Shown here in pieces: positions 18,435-27,177 of a stretch of DNA of 64,000 nt (positions within the stretch are counted from its first letter, which is position 1; every line of letters starts with the position of its first letter). This stretch comes from Candidatus Dadabacteria bacterium (lineage in GTDB: Bacteria > Desulfobacterota_D > UBA1144 > Nemesobacterales > Nemesobacteraceae). The notes under the pieces were generated by a model. It searched no databases and was not told the DNA's origin. It was given only the letters and a program-made list of their open reading frames with translations. Location: assembly GCA_009840385.1 (NCBI GenBank), contig VXNX01000001.1:62001-126000 (forward strand), given 5' to 3'. The position numbers were made by a program, and so were the translations under genes.

Positions 18435-18449
18435 GAGGGTGTGCGGCGA
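18421..18449. terminator. GC-rich hairpin between convergent ftsZ and rsfS
   Basis: TCGCCGC (18421-18427) and GCGGCGA (18443-18449) form a perfect 7-bp stem with a 15-base loop that contains the ftsZ stop codon. It lies at the junction of two convergent transcripts. There is no T-run on either strand, so it is not a standard intrinsic terminator; it may protect 3' ends or be chance. Confidence 0.35.
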
Positions 18450-18453
18450 GGTG

Positions 18454-18825
18454 TCAGACAACCTCGGATCTGCCTTCCTTAAGGAAAGGCAGGTCCACCC
18501 TCGGGGTATCGATCCAGAGTCCTTCTATGTCGTAGAACTCCCGTACGGGCCGGTAAAATACGTGGAGAACAACGTCTACAAGATCAAGCAGCACCCATCT
18601 GCCTTCTGAGACGCCTTCGGTTCCGAATATCTTTACCCCGCGTTTTTTAAGCTCCCGTTCAACGCTCTCCACTATGGTTTTCACCCCTCTGTCGGAGTTA
18701 GCGCTGCACACGACGAAATAATCCGCCACGTCACTTTTTTCCCCAATATCCAATACGACGGGATCCTCCGCTTTCTTCTCCCAAGCGGCGCGGGCGACAA
18801 GCAAGGCTTTTTCCCTGGACTCTAT
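18454..18825 (-). CDS. rsfS: Ribosomal silencing factor RsfS (start codon uncertain)
   Basis: RsfS (YbeB) binds ribosomal protein uL14 and blocks subunit joining. The sequence has the DUF143 fold: VVLDIGEKSDVADYFVV, SDRGVKTIVESVE, EGRWVLLDLVDVVLHVF and REFYDIEGLW. A TTG at 18802-18804 would give 116 residues. However, family similarity (SREKALLVARAA, compared with remembered deltaproteobacterial N-termini) continues upstream to an ATA codon at 18823-18825. That ATA has GGAGG seven bases before it and forms an ATAG overlap with the nadD stop, like the ATGA overlaps elsewhere in this window. The coordinates given use the ATA (123 residues). It is the last gene of its operon. Confidence 0.88.
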   Translation of the reverse strand: MESREKALLVARAAWEKKAEDPVVLDIGEKSDVADYFVVCSANSDRGVKTIVESVERELKKRGVKIFGTEGVSEGRWVLLDLVDVVLHVFYRPVREFYDIEGLWIDTPRVDLPFLKEGRSEVV

Positions 18826-19487
18826 AGTTTTTCCTCCAGCTGGTAAAGGCCGTTTCCCGCTATGTACTCTTCCACTTCAGGCACTACCAGATATCTTAGG
18901 GAATTGCCCCGGCTCGCGAGTTCCCTGACCTCCGTGGAAGAAACCCTTATGCCGGTGATATCTACGAAAAACAACTCATTTGAGCTTGTGTGAGCAAAAA
19001 CATCCATACCCTTGTCGCTATAAGAATATCGAAAGTCATTTTTGAGAGCAAGAGGAATCAGGCTGGCGGAATCGGGAACGTCGTAACCGGGACGGCGGAG
19101 AACAACGAAACTTGAGTAGTTAAAAAGCTCCGCGAAGTCTTTCCACGTGTCTATCTCGGCGAAAAGTTCGGAGCCCATTATGAAATAATGCCTGTCTTCC
19201 AGGTTGCTTCTGTTGAGCGACCTGAGAGTATCAACCGTGTAGGACGGAGGCTCCCTGCGGAGTTCCATATCGGAAATCCTGAAATGAGGATTGGCTTTTA
19301 TCGAGAGGTTAAGCATGTTGAGTCTATGGGAGGAGTCGGTCATGGTCTCGGAGCTTTTATGAGGAGAGATGAGAGCCGGAATGAAAACCACTTCGTCAAG
19401 CTCCAGTTTTTCGCTTATCTCTTCAGCGGCCCTCAGGTGACCGGCATGCACGGGATCGAACGAGCCGCCCATAAGACCTATTTTCAT
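18822..19487 (-). CDS. nadD: Nicotinate-nucleotide adenylyltransferase NadD
   Basis: NadD joins ATP and nicotinate mononucleotide to form deamido-NAD. The 221-residue protein has the nucleotidyltransferase opening GLMGGSFDPVHAGHLRAAEE with the HxGH motif at residues 15-18, the PALISPHK segment, MGSELFAEIDTWKDF and the C-terminal ISSTEVR-type motif (GIRVSSTEVREL). Pairing of nadD with rsfS is common in bacteria. It overlaps ribD by four bases. Confidence 0.95.
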   Translation of the reverse strand: MKIGLMGGSFDPVHAGHLRAAEEISEKLELDEVVFIPALISPHKSSETMTDSSHRLNMLNLSIKANPHFRISDMELRREPPSYTVDTLRSLNRSNLEDRHYFIMGSELFAEIDTWKDFAELFNYSSFVVLRRPGYDVPDSASLIPLALKNDFRYSYSDKGMDVFAHTSSNELFFVDITGIRVSSTEVRELASRGNSLRYLVVPEVEEYIAGNGLYQLEEKL

Positions 19488-20590
19488 ATGTAACCCTCTA
19501 TCATCATTTCATCGCCGAACCTTCTGACCTTGATGTTCTTGATATTAATCGCCTCTTTAATCGATTCCTTCCCAAGATCTCCAATCATACTCACCCCGTC
19601 TCCTCCGATAATCCTAGGGGAGTAGAAGAAAACCACCTTGTCAATCAGGCCCTCTCGCAGAAAACAGGCCCCTACCCTGCTCCCTCCCTCAACCAGAACT
19701 CCACACATCCCCATGGCCCCAAGTTCGCGGAGGAGGTCCGCAGCAGACACGCGGCCCGTAGAATCGGACCCTAATCTTAGGATTTCGGCACCGAGCCTAG
19801 AAAGCCTCTTGGCCTTAATCGGGCTTGCGGACTCCGTAGTGGCTATTATGGAGCGGGGATGGGTGCTGAAGATCTTTGCTTTGGGCGAAATACGTAGCTT
19901 TGAATCCATAATCACCGGAACCGGCTGGCGCACGTTCCCGCCGACGAGGCGAACGTCAAGCCCCGGATCATCCGCACGCACCGTGTTTATCCCGACTATC
20001 ACGCCATCCACTTTCTTTCTCAGCCTATGGGCCATCTTTCTCTGCTTCACGCTCCCTATCCACTTGGAATCACCCGTCCCTGAAGCTATTTTGCCGTCAA
20101 TAGTCGAGGCGGATTTTAAGATTACGAAAGGAAGTCCCGAGACGACATGCTTGTTGAAAAACTCGTTTATTTCCACGCACTCCCTCTCAAGCACCCCGGT
20201 TCTCACGGCTATCCCACTTTTGCGAAGCTTTGCCACCCCCTTTCCGCTCACTTTCGGGTTCGGGTCAATGGTGCCCACGACAACATCGGATACGCCCGAG
20301 GCCACTATAGCGTCGGTACACGGAGGAGTAAGCTTTTCGGTGTGGCAGCAGGGCTCAAGCGTCACGTAAAGCGTTGCGCCCGCAAGAGAAATTCCTTTTC
20401 TCGCGGCATCCAAAAACGCTTCTATTTCCGCGTGAGGAGAACCGGATTTTTTATGGTAGCCACGGCCTACGATACGTCCCCCAAGCACGCAGACAGCGCC
20501 GACCATGGGGTTGGGACTGGTGCACCCTTCCCCCTTGAGGGCAAGCCTCAGAGCTTCTTTCATAAAGTCCGTGTCATTTCGAGCGGGCAT
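19484..20590 (-). CDS. ribD: Bifunctional riboflavin deaminase/reductase RibD
   Basis: RibD performs the deamination and ring-side-chain reduction steps of riboflavin synthesis. The 368-residue protein has an N-terminal cytidine-deaminase-like domain with HAEIEAF and a zinc motif (TLEPCCHTEKLTPPC), and a C-terminal NADPH-dependent reductase domain beginning near VILKSASTIDGKIASGTG with DSKWIG and VLVEGGSRV. In most RibD proteins the zinc segment reads HxGRTPPC; here GR is replaced by KL-containing sequence, but the zinc cysteines and the histidine of HAE are kept. It starts nine bases after ftsY ends. Confidence 0.93.
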   Translation of the reverse strand: MPARNDTDFMKEALRLALKGEGCTSPNPMVGAVCVLGGRIVGRGYHKKSGSPHAEIEAFLDAARKGISLAGATLYVTLEPCCHTEKLTPPCTDAIVASGVSDVVVGTIDPNPKVSGKGVAKLRKSGIAVRTGVLERECVEINEFFNKHVVSGLPFVILKSASTIDGKIASGTGDSKWIGSVKQRKMAHRLRKKVDGVIVGINTVRADDPGLDVRLVGGNVRQPVPVIMDSKLRISPKAKIFSTHPRSIIATTESASPIKAKRLSRLGAEILRLGSDSTGRVSAADLLRELGAMGMCGVLVEGGSRVGACFLREGLIDKVVFFYSPRIIGGDGVSMIGDLGKESIKEAINIKNIKVRRFGDEMMIEGYI

Positions 20591-20599
20591 GAAAAAAAC

Positions 20600-22018
20600 C
20601 TAGTGTAAAGCCTCCTTGTCCAATGTGAAAAGCGCTTTTGTGAACTGCTCGGCGTCAAATTCGCGCAGATCCCCGAGACCTTCTCCGACCCCGATATACT
20701 TGACCGGAAGACCAAGCTGGTCAGCTATCGCCACTATTATTCCTCCCTTGGCAGTTCCGTCGAGTTTCGTAAGCACTATACCGGTTACTTCTATTGCCTC
20801 GCCAAAGACCCTCGCCTGCTCTACGGCGTTCTGCCCCGTGGTCGCGTCGACGACAAGGAGAACCTCATGAGGGGCCCCTTCAAGTTCCCGCGCTATCACC
20901 CTTCTAAGCTTCTTTAGCTCTTCCATAAGTCCCGTTTTCGTGTGGACACGCCCAGCGGTGTCTATTATGAGCAGGTCGACACCTCTTGAAACCGATGCCT
21001 TTACCGCGTCGTAAGCCACGGCGGAAGGGTCCGCTCCGGTCTGGCCGCGGAGAAAATCGCTTCCGACTCTCTCGGCCCAGACGCCGAGCTGTTCAACGGC
21101 AGCCGCCCTGAAGGTGTCAGCAGCGGCAACCATTATCTTTTTTCCGTCCTGAGCGAACCTGCTGGCGATTTTCCCTATGGAGGTAGTCTTCCCCACGCCG
21201 TTAACTCCGGCAACCATGAAAACCGTCGGTTTGGCGGAAAGCTCGATCACCGGACTCTCGACCCCCCTCAAGATATTGAGAATCTCCCCTTCCAAAAGAG
21301 TTTTTATTTTCTCCATGTCCCCGCTTTCTCCCGCCCCGGCAGCCGATGAGACCTTCTCTCTCAGCTTCGCGGTGGTTGAAACTCCCATATCCGACATTAT
21401 GAGTATCTCCTCGAATTCATCCCAAGTGGCATCATCAATCCGCCCCGATGAGAAAACGTGCTCAAGATTCTGCAGAATCCCCCTGCGGGTCTTGGAAAGT
21501 CCGAGGCTCAGCCTCGAGAAAAAATCTTTCTCCGTAACCTCCTCTTCCTGCGGCGCGAGAATCTCCTGCTCCACCTCTTGTGCGACCGCATCTTCCTCAG
21601 GCTCGGGTTCCGCCGGTTCGGGCTCTTTTTCCGGTTCTTCAGTGGGAGCAGGCTCTCGGGTAACTTCAACCGGCTTAACCTCGGATATTTGATCCGGGGG
21701 CGGCGGGACAATCTCTTTTTCTTCCGCCACTACAGGTTCGGGCGCGGCGAATTGCTGTTCAGGTACGGAATCTGCAACTTCCGCGGGCGGAATTTCCGGG
21801 GTCGGGGGTTCCGTAGGCTGCTCCGTCTCCTCAGGTTCGGCCGAAATGGGTTCTGGCTCTTCCTGCTGCGTTTCCGCGACGGGTTCCGGCGGAGGTTCTT
21901 TTTTCCTGAGGAGAAAATAACCCGCCACGAATGCGGCGACGGCTACAGCGACCGGGATAATAACCGCGGGATCAAGATGGGTTCCAAGTCCCGAGAAAAG
22001 CTCAGTTGTCTCTTTCAT
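20600..22018 (-). CDS. ftsY: Signal recognition particle receptor FtsY, membrane-anchored form
   Basis: FtsY is the SRP receptor GTPase that docks Ffh-ribosome complexes on the inner membrane. The 472-residue protein has a predicted membrane helix at residues about 18-37, then a very acidic proline- and glutamate-rich region (about 41-160), then the NG domain from about residue 165. G-domain motifs include GVNGVGKTTSIGK at 271-283, DTFRAAAVEQL, DTAGRVH and TKLDGTAKGG. E. coli FtsY associates through lipid-binding helices rather than a true N-terminal membrane span, so the anchor is notable. It overlaps the HemQ-like gene by four bases. Confidence 0.95.
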   Translation of the reverse strand: MKETTELFSGLGTHLDPAVIIPVAVAVAAFVAGYFLLRKKEPPPEPVAETQQEEPEPISAEPEETEQPTEPPTPEIPPAEVADSVPEQQFAAPEPVVAEEKEIVPPPPDQISEVKPVEVTREPAPTEEPEKEPEPAEPEPEEDAVAQEVEQEILAPQEEEVTEKDFFSRLSLGLSKTRRGILQNLEHVFSSGRIDDATWDEFEEILIMSDMGVSTTAKLREKVSSAAGAGESGDMEKIKTLLEGEILNILRGVESPVIELSAKPTVFMVAGVNGVGKTTSIGKIASRFAQDGKKIMVAAADTFRAAAVEQLGVWAERVGSDFLRGQTGADPSAVAYDAVKASVSRGVDLLIIDTAGRVHTKTGLMEELKKLRRVIARELEGAPHEVLLVVDATTGQNAVEQARVFGEAIEVTGIVLTKLDGTAKGGIIVAIADQLGLPVKYIGVGEGLGDLREFDAEQFTKALFTLDKEALH

Positions 22019-22746
22019 ATGGCCTGTCCGGTTGAAAACAGTTTTTTACCGACAAAAAACGGTCCTAGGCTCTCAAGATACCTTGAAGTCTGCTTCGTCT
22101 TTCTCATTCTCTCCACCAGCGCGGAGAGCGGGTGTAGATCTTTGCCCAAAATCCCTATCACGAAATCATTGTCGTTTTTGTCAAGACCGTGGCTCGCAAG
22201 ACGTATGTCCTTTGCGTACCCGGCGTCCCCGAACTGAAACCCTATCTTGCCGTGTTCCGCCAGAACGGCTCTCTGTTCTTCAGGCGCGAGAGTCTCAAAA
22301 GCCTTCGCCCTTCTAAGCGGGTACCAGATGGCCCACGCGAGTCCCGGGTCAAGAATTTTTCGCATAGGACCCGAAATCAGGGTTTTCTCTAGATCTTTTT
22401 CATAACCGAGCGAATAGGTTCTTCCGAGCATTGTGTACTCTGGCTTAGGTTTGAGTACGGCAAAGGAGGAGTCTGAGAGAAACCGCCTGAGTTCCGTAAC
22501 GAAAAAATCGGGGTTCTCGCTTACGGTCAGAAGACCCGCGCCCCCGTAATCGTTTATATCCGAATAAAGAACAGCCGTTGCCGAAAAGTTCTCCAGATCG
22601 CGCGTCAAACGGGACTCAAGGGCGAAATCAAGACCTCCGAAACTGAGAAACTGCATGAAAAGCCTTCTGTCAAGAGACGCGGTTTCCCCGTCATCGCTCC
22701 TTCCCTTTTCGCTTAAGTCAAACGGTCTGTCTTCAGGTTTGTTCAT
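22015..22746 (-). CDS. Chlorite dismutase / HemQ-family protein
   Basis: This 243-residue protein matches the chlorite dismutase-like family, which includes HemQ (coproheme decarboxylase). Visible family features are a WYPLRRAK segment with Tyr142, EHGKIG at residues 164-169, HGLDKNDNDFVIGI at 186-199, and the C-terminal SRYLESLGPFFVGK. Because the Tyr of the YP(L/M) motif is kept and the chlorite-specific context is absent, a HemQ-like heme role is more likely than chlorite detoxification. No signal peptide is present, so it acts in the cytoplasm. It heads the operon with ftsY, ribD, nadD and rsfS, overlapping ftsY by four bases. The exact reaction cannot be decided from sequence alone. Confidence 0.8.
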   Translation of the reverse strand: MNKPEDRPFDLSEKGRSDDGETASLDRRLFMQFLSFGGLDFALESRLTRDLENFSATAVLYSDINDYGGAGLLTVSENPDFFVTELRRFLSDSSFAVLKPKPEYTMLGRTYSLGYEKDLEKTLISGPMRKILDPGLAWAIWYPLRRAKAFETLAPEEQRAVLAEHGKIGFQFGDAGYAKDIRLASHGLDKNDNDFVIGILGKDLHPLSALVERMRKTKQTSRYLESLGPFFVGKKLFSTGQAI

Positions 22747-22771
22747 ATTCCGTCACCCAACCTAAGGCTTA

Positions 22772-22800
22772 AGTATCTATGATTTAAGGGTCTAACTCAA
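22772..22800 (-). promoter_or_regulatory. Putative promoter of the HemQ-like/ftsY/ribD/nadD/rsfS operon
   Basis: Read on the minus strand, TTGAGT (22795-22800) and GATACT (22772-22777) are separated by 17 bases. This would start transcription about 20 bases before the HemQ-like ATG at 22746. Confidence 0.45.
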
Positions 22801-22988
22801 TCCTTAAACCGGCCTTACGAGAAGTCCATATAGTGACTCTCTTCTCGGTGACAAAACATCTGCAAAATATGATGCTCAGCAGTGGCTTTGAGTTTCAGTG
22901 GAACCATTATCGGGTGTTTTGCTTCAAGAGACTTCAATTAAGTCGTTGTGATATAGTATTATAAAGAAGTAATAATCAGGGAATCACA

Positions 22989-23468
22989 GTGAAAAAGCCC
23001 AGTTTTTCCGACCTAGCCTACAGAAACAAGAAGAAAGTGACCCGCAAGCAGCGATTCCTTGAAAAGATGGATGAGATGCTTCCGTGGGAACTGCTGCTTG
23101 AACCGATATTGAAGAAATATCCGAAGTCCGGCAAGGGGCGCCGACCTATCCCGGCCAAGGTTATGCTGCGCATTCACCTGATGCAGCAGTGGTACGGGTT
23201 GTCGGACCCGGCAATGGAAGAAAGTCTTTACGACATTGAGTCCATGCGCCGTTTCGCCGGCGTGTCCATGCAGAGAATTCCGGATGAGACCACTCTCTGC
23301 AAGTTTCGGCACTTTCTGGTAAAACACAAAATATCCGAAGAGCTGCTTCGTCTCACTAAGCAACATTTATCGGCACATGGCTTAATCGTCACCAGAGGCA
23401 AGATCGTCGATCCGAGAGTGCGTAGTACAAGAGGAAAACGCGCTAAGATGGGCCGTAGGCAGGGATAA
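22989..23468 (+). pseudogene. IS5-family transposase fragment (N-terminal half)
   Basis: The 159-codon frame matches the N-terminal half of IS5-type transposases: FLEKMDEMLPW, GKGRRPIPAKVMLRIHLMQQ, WYGLSDPAMEESLYDIESMR and IPDETTLCKFRHFL. It ends shortly after GLIVTRGKIVD, where full proteins of about 300 or more residues continue into the DDE catalytic core. The last 15 or so residues do not follow the usual pattern, consistent with a frameshift or junction. The catalytic domain is missing, so it cannot transpose on its own. No matching inverted ends were found. The 242 bases before it hold the promoter of the divergent operon and nothing else recognisable. Confidence 0.85.
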
Positions 23469-23514
23469 GGAACGGACAAGGACGATTCGACCGGAGATCG
23501 CTCTCCATATACAA

Positions 23515-24840
23515 CTACTGGTGCATCATGTTCAGAAATTCCGCGTTGCTCTTCGTTCCCTGAAGCTTGTCAAGCAGGAATTCCATTGACTCTGTAGTAT
23601 TCATCGGATTGAGGATTTTCCGAAGAAGCCATATGCGGTTGAGCTCTGATTCGGGGATAAGCAGTTCTTCCTTCCTGGTTCCCGATCTCTGAAGATCTAT
23701 GGCAGGGAACACCCTTCTCTCCGCAAGGCGGCGGTCAAGGTACACTTCCATGTTTCCCGTTCCCTTAAACTCCTCGAAGATGACCTCATCCATGCGGCTT
23801 CCGGTGTCTATAAGGGCGGTAGCTATTATGGTAAGGCTGCCTCCCTCCTCGGTGTTTCTCGCCGCCCCGAAAAACCTCTTGGGTCTCTGAAGAGCGTTTG
23901 CCTCTATCCCTCCCGAGAGCACCTTTCCGCTTGCAGGGGTCACGGTGTTGCTCGCCCTTGCAAGCCTTGTGAGACTGTCGAGCAGGATAACGACGTCCTT
24001 TCCGTGCTCAACATACCTTTTCGCCTTCTCGATCACCATGTCGGCAACCTGTATGTGCCTTTGTGCCGGTTCGTCAAAAGTTGAACTGACGACTTCCCCC
24101 TTGACCGATCTCTGCATGTCGGTGACTTCCTCGGGGCGTTCATCTATCAGCAGAACGAACAGCTCAACTTCGGGGTGATTGTCCGTTATCGCATTGGCTA
24201 TTCTCTGGATGATTATGGTTTTACCGGTTCGCGGAGGAGCCACTATCACGGCCCTCTGCCCCTTCCCCACGGGCACGAAAAGGTTCATGACCCTCGAGCA
24301 AAACTCGTTTTTGTCATGTTCCAGATCTATCTTCTCTTCCGGATGAAGGGGAATTAGGCTCTCAAAAGGCGTTCTCTGCCTGCATATCTCTGGGGAGTCG
24401 TAGTTTGCTTCCTCTATTTTGAGAAGGGCCAAGTTCTTTTCCCCCTCTCTTGGAAGCCTCACAAGACCTTTTATGGTGTCCCCGGTTTTGAGACTGAAGG
24501 ATCTTATCTGGGATTTTGAAACGTATATGTCGTCTGGGCTCGGAAGATAGCTGTACTTGGGAGACCTTAGAAAACCGTAACCTTCGGTCAGGATTTCAAG
24601 CACTCCCTCGGCTATTATGGAACCGTGTTTTTCGCTCTGGGCCTTAAGCAGGGAATAGATCAGATCCTGCTTCGCCATTCTGGCGGTATCTTCAATACCG
24701 GCTTGTCTGCTCAGTTTTATGAGGTCCGAGGGCTTTTTAGCCCTTAGATCGTTCAGGTAAAGCAGCTTGCCGTTTCCGTCCTTCTGCTCTTCATTCTTCT
24801 GGACGGAGTCGGCAGCTTCCGCTTTAGAGACTTTTGCCAT
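23515..24840 (-). CDS. rho: Transcription termination factor Rho
   Basis: Rho is the hexameric RNA helicase that terminates transcription. The 441-residue protein has a 25-30 residue charged extension before the SAP-like Rho N-domain ([20 protein letters not shown]), the RNA-binding cold-shock-like domain with [22 protein letters not shown], Walker A (APPRTGKT, residues 201-208), [13 protein letters not shown] and the Q-loop/R-loop region ([16 protein letters not shown]). A small GGAGA/TCTCC hairpin (23493-23506) follows the stop without a T-run. It is monocistronic with a long leader. Confidence 0.97.
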   Translation of the reverse strand: MAKVSKAEAADSVQKNEEQKDGNGKLLYLNDLRAKKPSDLIKLSRQAGIEDTARMAKQDLIYSLLKAQSEKHGSIIAEGVLEILTEGYGFLRSPKYSYLPSPDDIYVSKSQIRSFSLKTGDTIKGLVRLPREGEKNLALLKIEEANYDSPEICRQRTPFESLIPLHPEEKIDLEHDKNEFCSRVMNLFVPVGKGQRAVIVAPPRTGKTIIIQRIANAITDNHPEVELFVLLIDERPEEVTDMQRSVKGEVVSSTFDEPAQRHIQVADMVIEKAKRYVEHGKDVVILLDSLTRLARASNTVTPASGKVLSGGIEANALQRPKRFFGAARNTEEGGSLTIIATALIDTGSRMDEVIFEEFKGTGNMEVYLDRRLAERRVFPAIDLQRSGTRKEELLIPESELNRIWLLRKILNPMNTTESMEFLLDKLQGTKSNAEFLNMMHQ

Positions 24841-25303
24841 AAGGTGAAACTCCTTGAACTAAGGCATTATCAAATTTTTTGGTTCAAAAAAACAATCGAA
24901 ATCTTTTGAAGTGTCAGGAATGCGACAATCGTGCGCGTTTAAGAGTTCAAAATGAAAAACCGGTACAACCGATACAGTTAATACTATTGTCGCGTAACGA
25001 ACTTGTCAATATCTAAAACCGGACTTGTCAGAAGAAAAGGACTTTTGCTCCGCAGAAAATCCACGCCGTTTTTCAATGAGAATCCCACTCCCCCCTGACA
25101 AGCGCGGTTAACGCTTCGGACTCTGCGACCACAATTATCCTTAGTACATACACGAACGGGAGTAAATGTCAAGGGGTTCCGGGCCCTGAGACCTTCTCGA
25201 TCCGTCGCAACGGCTCCCAAGACGTTGTGGCAACTTGGGGAAATTTTCGGTTATACTTTAGGGAAAAATACGAATAAACCGGGAAACAAGGGGGTAAGCT
25301 GAG
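24841..25303. other. Divergent intergenic region between rho and yebC
   Basis: About 460 bases contain the rho promoter (listed) and a possible yebC -10, TATACT at 25252-25257, without a clear -35. The rho leader is about 135 bases long. Rho genes are often autoregulated by early termination in the leader, so that is possible here, but no terminator-like structure was evident. No RNA gene was recognised. Confidence 0.5.
24981..25009 (-). promoter_or_regulatory. Sigma70-type promoter of rho
   Basis: On the minus strand a perfect TTGACA (complement 25004-25009) is followed after exactly 17 bases by TAGTAT (complement 24981-24986). The expected start is near 24975, leaving a leader of about 135 bases before the rho ATG. 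Confidence 0.65.
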
Positions 25304-26050
25304 ATGGCGGGCCATTCCAAATGGGCAAACATAAAACACAGAAAAGCCGCGGTTGACGCCAAGCGGGGCAAGATATTCACCAAGGTCATCAGGGAGCTTA
25401 CGGTTGCCGCAAAGGAAGGGGGAGGCGACCCGGAAGCTAATCCCCGTCTTCGCACTGCCGTGGCAACCGCCAAGGGCGCCAACATGCCCAACGACACGAT
25501 CGAAAGGGCCATAAAACGAGGCACCGGGGACATCGAGGGAGTAGTCTACAACGAGATATTTTATGAGGGGTACGGACCCGGCGGAAGCGCCGTATACGTA
25601 AAAACCCTTACCGACAACAGAAACAGGACCGTCTCCGATATAAGAAGAATATTCACTAAACACGGCGGAGGGCTCGGGGAGAACGGCTGCGTGGCGTGGA
25701 TGTTCGATCTTAAGGGCAGAATCGCTTTCAAAGGAGACTCGGTCGATGAGGATGCGCTTTTCGATCTGGTAATAGACGCAGGAGCAGACGACGTGCGTAC
25801 AGAGGACAGCGAAATCGTGGTGATAACCCCGACGGACAGCTATGAAGACATAAAGAAAGCTGTCGCCGACGTAGGAATTCAGTACGAGTCAGCCGAGGTC
25901 ACCATGATACCGCAGACAAGCGTGAGAATCGAGGGACGCGAGGCCGAGCACATGATAAGGCTGATGGAAGCGCTTGAAGACAGCGACGACGTTCAGAACG
26001 TATACGCCAACTTCGACATAGACGAGCAGTTACTCGAGGCAATTGGATAA
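25304..26050 (+). CDS. yebC: YebC/TACO1-family protein
   Basis: YebC-family proteins assist translation of difficult (for example proline-rich) sequences or act as regulators; older annotation calls them transcriptional regulators. The 248-residue protein opens with the signature [21 protein letters not shown], then [16 protein letters not shown] and YEGYGPGG, and three alpha/beta domains follow. It is cytoplasmic. It precedes ruvC and overlaps it by eight bases if ruvC uses its TTG, a conserved arrangement in many bacteria. Confidence 0.95.
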   Translation: MAGHSKWANIKHRKAAVDAKRGKIFTKVIRELTVAAKEGGGDPEANPRLRTAVATAKGANMPNDTIERAIKRGTGDIEGVVYNEIFYEGYGPGGSAVYVKTLTDNRNRTVSDIRRIFTKHGGGLGENGCVAWMFDLKGRIAFKGDSVDEDALFDLVIDAGADDVRTEDSEIVVITPTDSYEDIKKAVADVGIQYESAEVTMIPQTSVRIEGREAEHMIRLMEALEDSDDVQNVYANFDIDEQLLEAIG

Positions 26051-26609
26051 AAATTCCGACACCAGGGTCATGGGAATCGACCCGGGATCAAGGTCCTGCG
26101 GCTACGGAATCGTAGACGGCGAGGGAAACCGGCTGAGCTATGTGACCAGCGGGACGATTTCCCCCGCACCCAGAAGTTCCGCTTCCGAAAGACTGAACGA
26201 CATCTACGTCGGTATCCTGAGGGTAATTGACGATTACAGCCCTTCGGTCGTATCAGTCGAGGAAATGTTTTTCGCTAAAAACGCTAGAAGCGCCATAAAA
26301 CTCGGCCAGTCGAGGGGAATAGCGATCCTAGCGGCGGCGCAAAGAGGAATCCCGGTAAGTGAATACGCACCCACCAGGGTAAAGCTTGCCCTGACCGGCA
26401 AAGGCAGGGCGGGAAAGGAAGAGATACAGAAAATGCTTTCCTACATGCTCGGAGTCAGCGAATTCCGAAGTACGGATGAGTCCGACGCGCTTGCGATCGC
26501 GATCTGCCACTTAAATCTTTCAAGATACGGACTGCCGGACAGCTCATTCAGTGGCGCGGGCAACCGGCGCAGGAAAAAGAGATTCACGGCAAATGATTTA
26601 TCTGCTTAG
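26043..26609 (+). CDS. ruvC: Holliday junction resolvase RuvC
   Basis: RuvC cuts Holliday junctions. The protein has the RNase H-like core: first aspartate in [33 protein letters not shown] with the catalytic glutamate, and the C-terminal [14 protein letters not shown] with acidic residues. The TTG at 26043 gives 188 residues and overlaps yebC by eight bases; an ATG at 26070 would begin at MGIDPG and is the alternative. Family N-termini begin just before IDPG, so neither start can be excluded. It is followed by ruvA and ruvB in the usual order. Confidence 0.93.
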   Translation: MDKNSDTRVMGIDPGSRSCGYGIVDGEGNRLSYVTSGTISPAPRSSASERLNDIYVGILRVIDDYSPSVVSVEEMFFAKNARSAIKLGQSRGIAILAAAQRGIPVSEYAPTRVKLALTGKGRAGKEEIQKMLSYMLGVSEFRSTDESDALAIAICHLNLSRYGLPDSSFSGAGNRRRKKRFTANDLSA

Positions 26610-27177
26610 AGGCGTAATCGCTTGTAAGGAAATTGGAACCGTCGTCGTCGACGTAAACGGAGTCGGCTACGGCGTTACCGTTCCGCTTTCGACTTACTAC
26701 GATCTTGGGGCTGTCGGAAAGGAGGTTGAACTGAAAATACACACAAGCCTCAGGGAAAACAGCATTGAACTGTTCGGTTTTCTCACCGATGCGGAAAAAA
26801 AACTCTTCGAAAAGCTTATCGGCGTTTCCGGCATAGGACCTAAAGCGGCGACGAACGTGCTGTCCAACATCTCCGTTTCCGAACTTGTAAGATCCATAGT
26901 AAACGGGAATCTGGCGCAGAGAAAAATCCGCGGAATCGGCACGAGAACCGCAACAAAGATAGTAAACGAACTCAAGGACAAGCTTGACGATCTTGCCACG
27001 GATGAAGAACCTTCGGAGTCAAACACCATGCTTAACGACACACTCTCCGCACTGCTCAACTTGGGTTATACGAGGGCCGAGGTGGAGAAAAAAACCCCCG
27101 AGATCAAAAAAATTATCGAGGTCTCGGGTTCTATCGAGGACGCGCTTCGGGATTCTCTTAAGGTAATCAGAAAATAG
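26593..27177 (+). CDS. ruvA: Holliday junction branch migration protein RuvA
   Basis: RuvA binds four-way junctions and loads RuvB. The predicted 194-residue protein starts [15 protein letters not shown], has the OB domain, the helix-hairpin-helix segments LIGVSGIGPKAATNVL and IRGIGTRTATKIVNEL, and a C-terminal RuvB-binding helical domain (LLNLGYTRAEVEK). The ATG at 26593, inside the ruvC end with a 17-base overlap, matches the family N-terminus better than an in-frame start 14 codons earlier. Its stop directly abuts the ruvB ATG. Confidence 0.95.
   Translation: MIYLLRGVIACKEIGTVVVDVNGVGYGVTVPLSTYYDLGAVGKEVELKIHTSLRENSIELFGFLTDAEKKLFEKLIGVSGIGPKAATNVLSNISVSELVRSIVNGNLAQRKIRGIGTRTATKIVNELKDKLDDLATDEEPSESNTMLNDTLSALLNLGYTRAEVEKKTPEIKKIIEVSGSIEDALRDSLKVIRK

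Noticed and set aside
17415-18461. A 348-codon open frame on the minus strand across ftsZ
   Set aside because: It lies fully over ftsZ, which has all its family motifs, and the translated product resembles no protein and has low-complexity, unlikely composition.
25080-25145. A tRNA-like look (paired GCG/CGC segments) upstream of yebC
   Set aside because: No T-arm GGTTCRA motif, no acceptor pairing and no plausible anticodon arm.
24984-25220. A 78-codon minus-strand frame upstream of rho
   Set aside because: It contains the rho promoter, has Arg/Cys-rich sequence without family signals, and no ribosome site.
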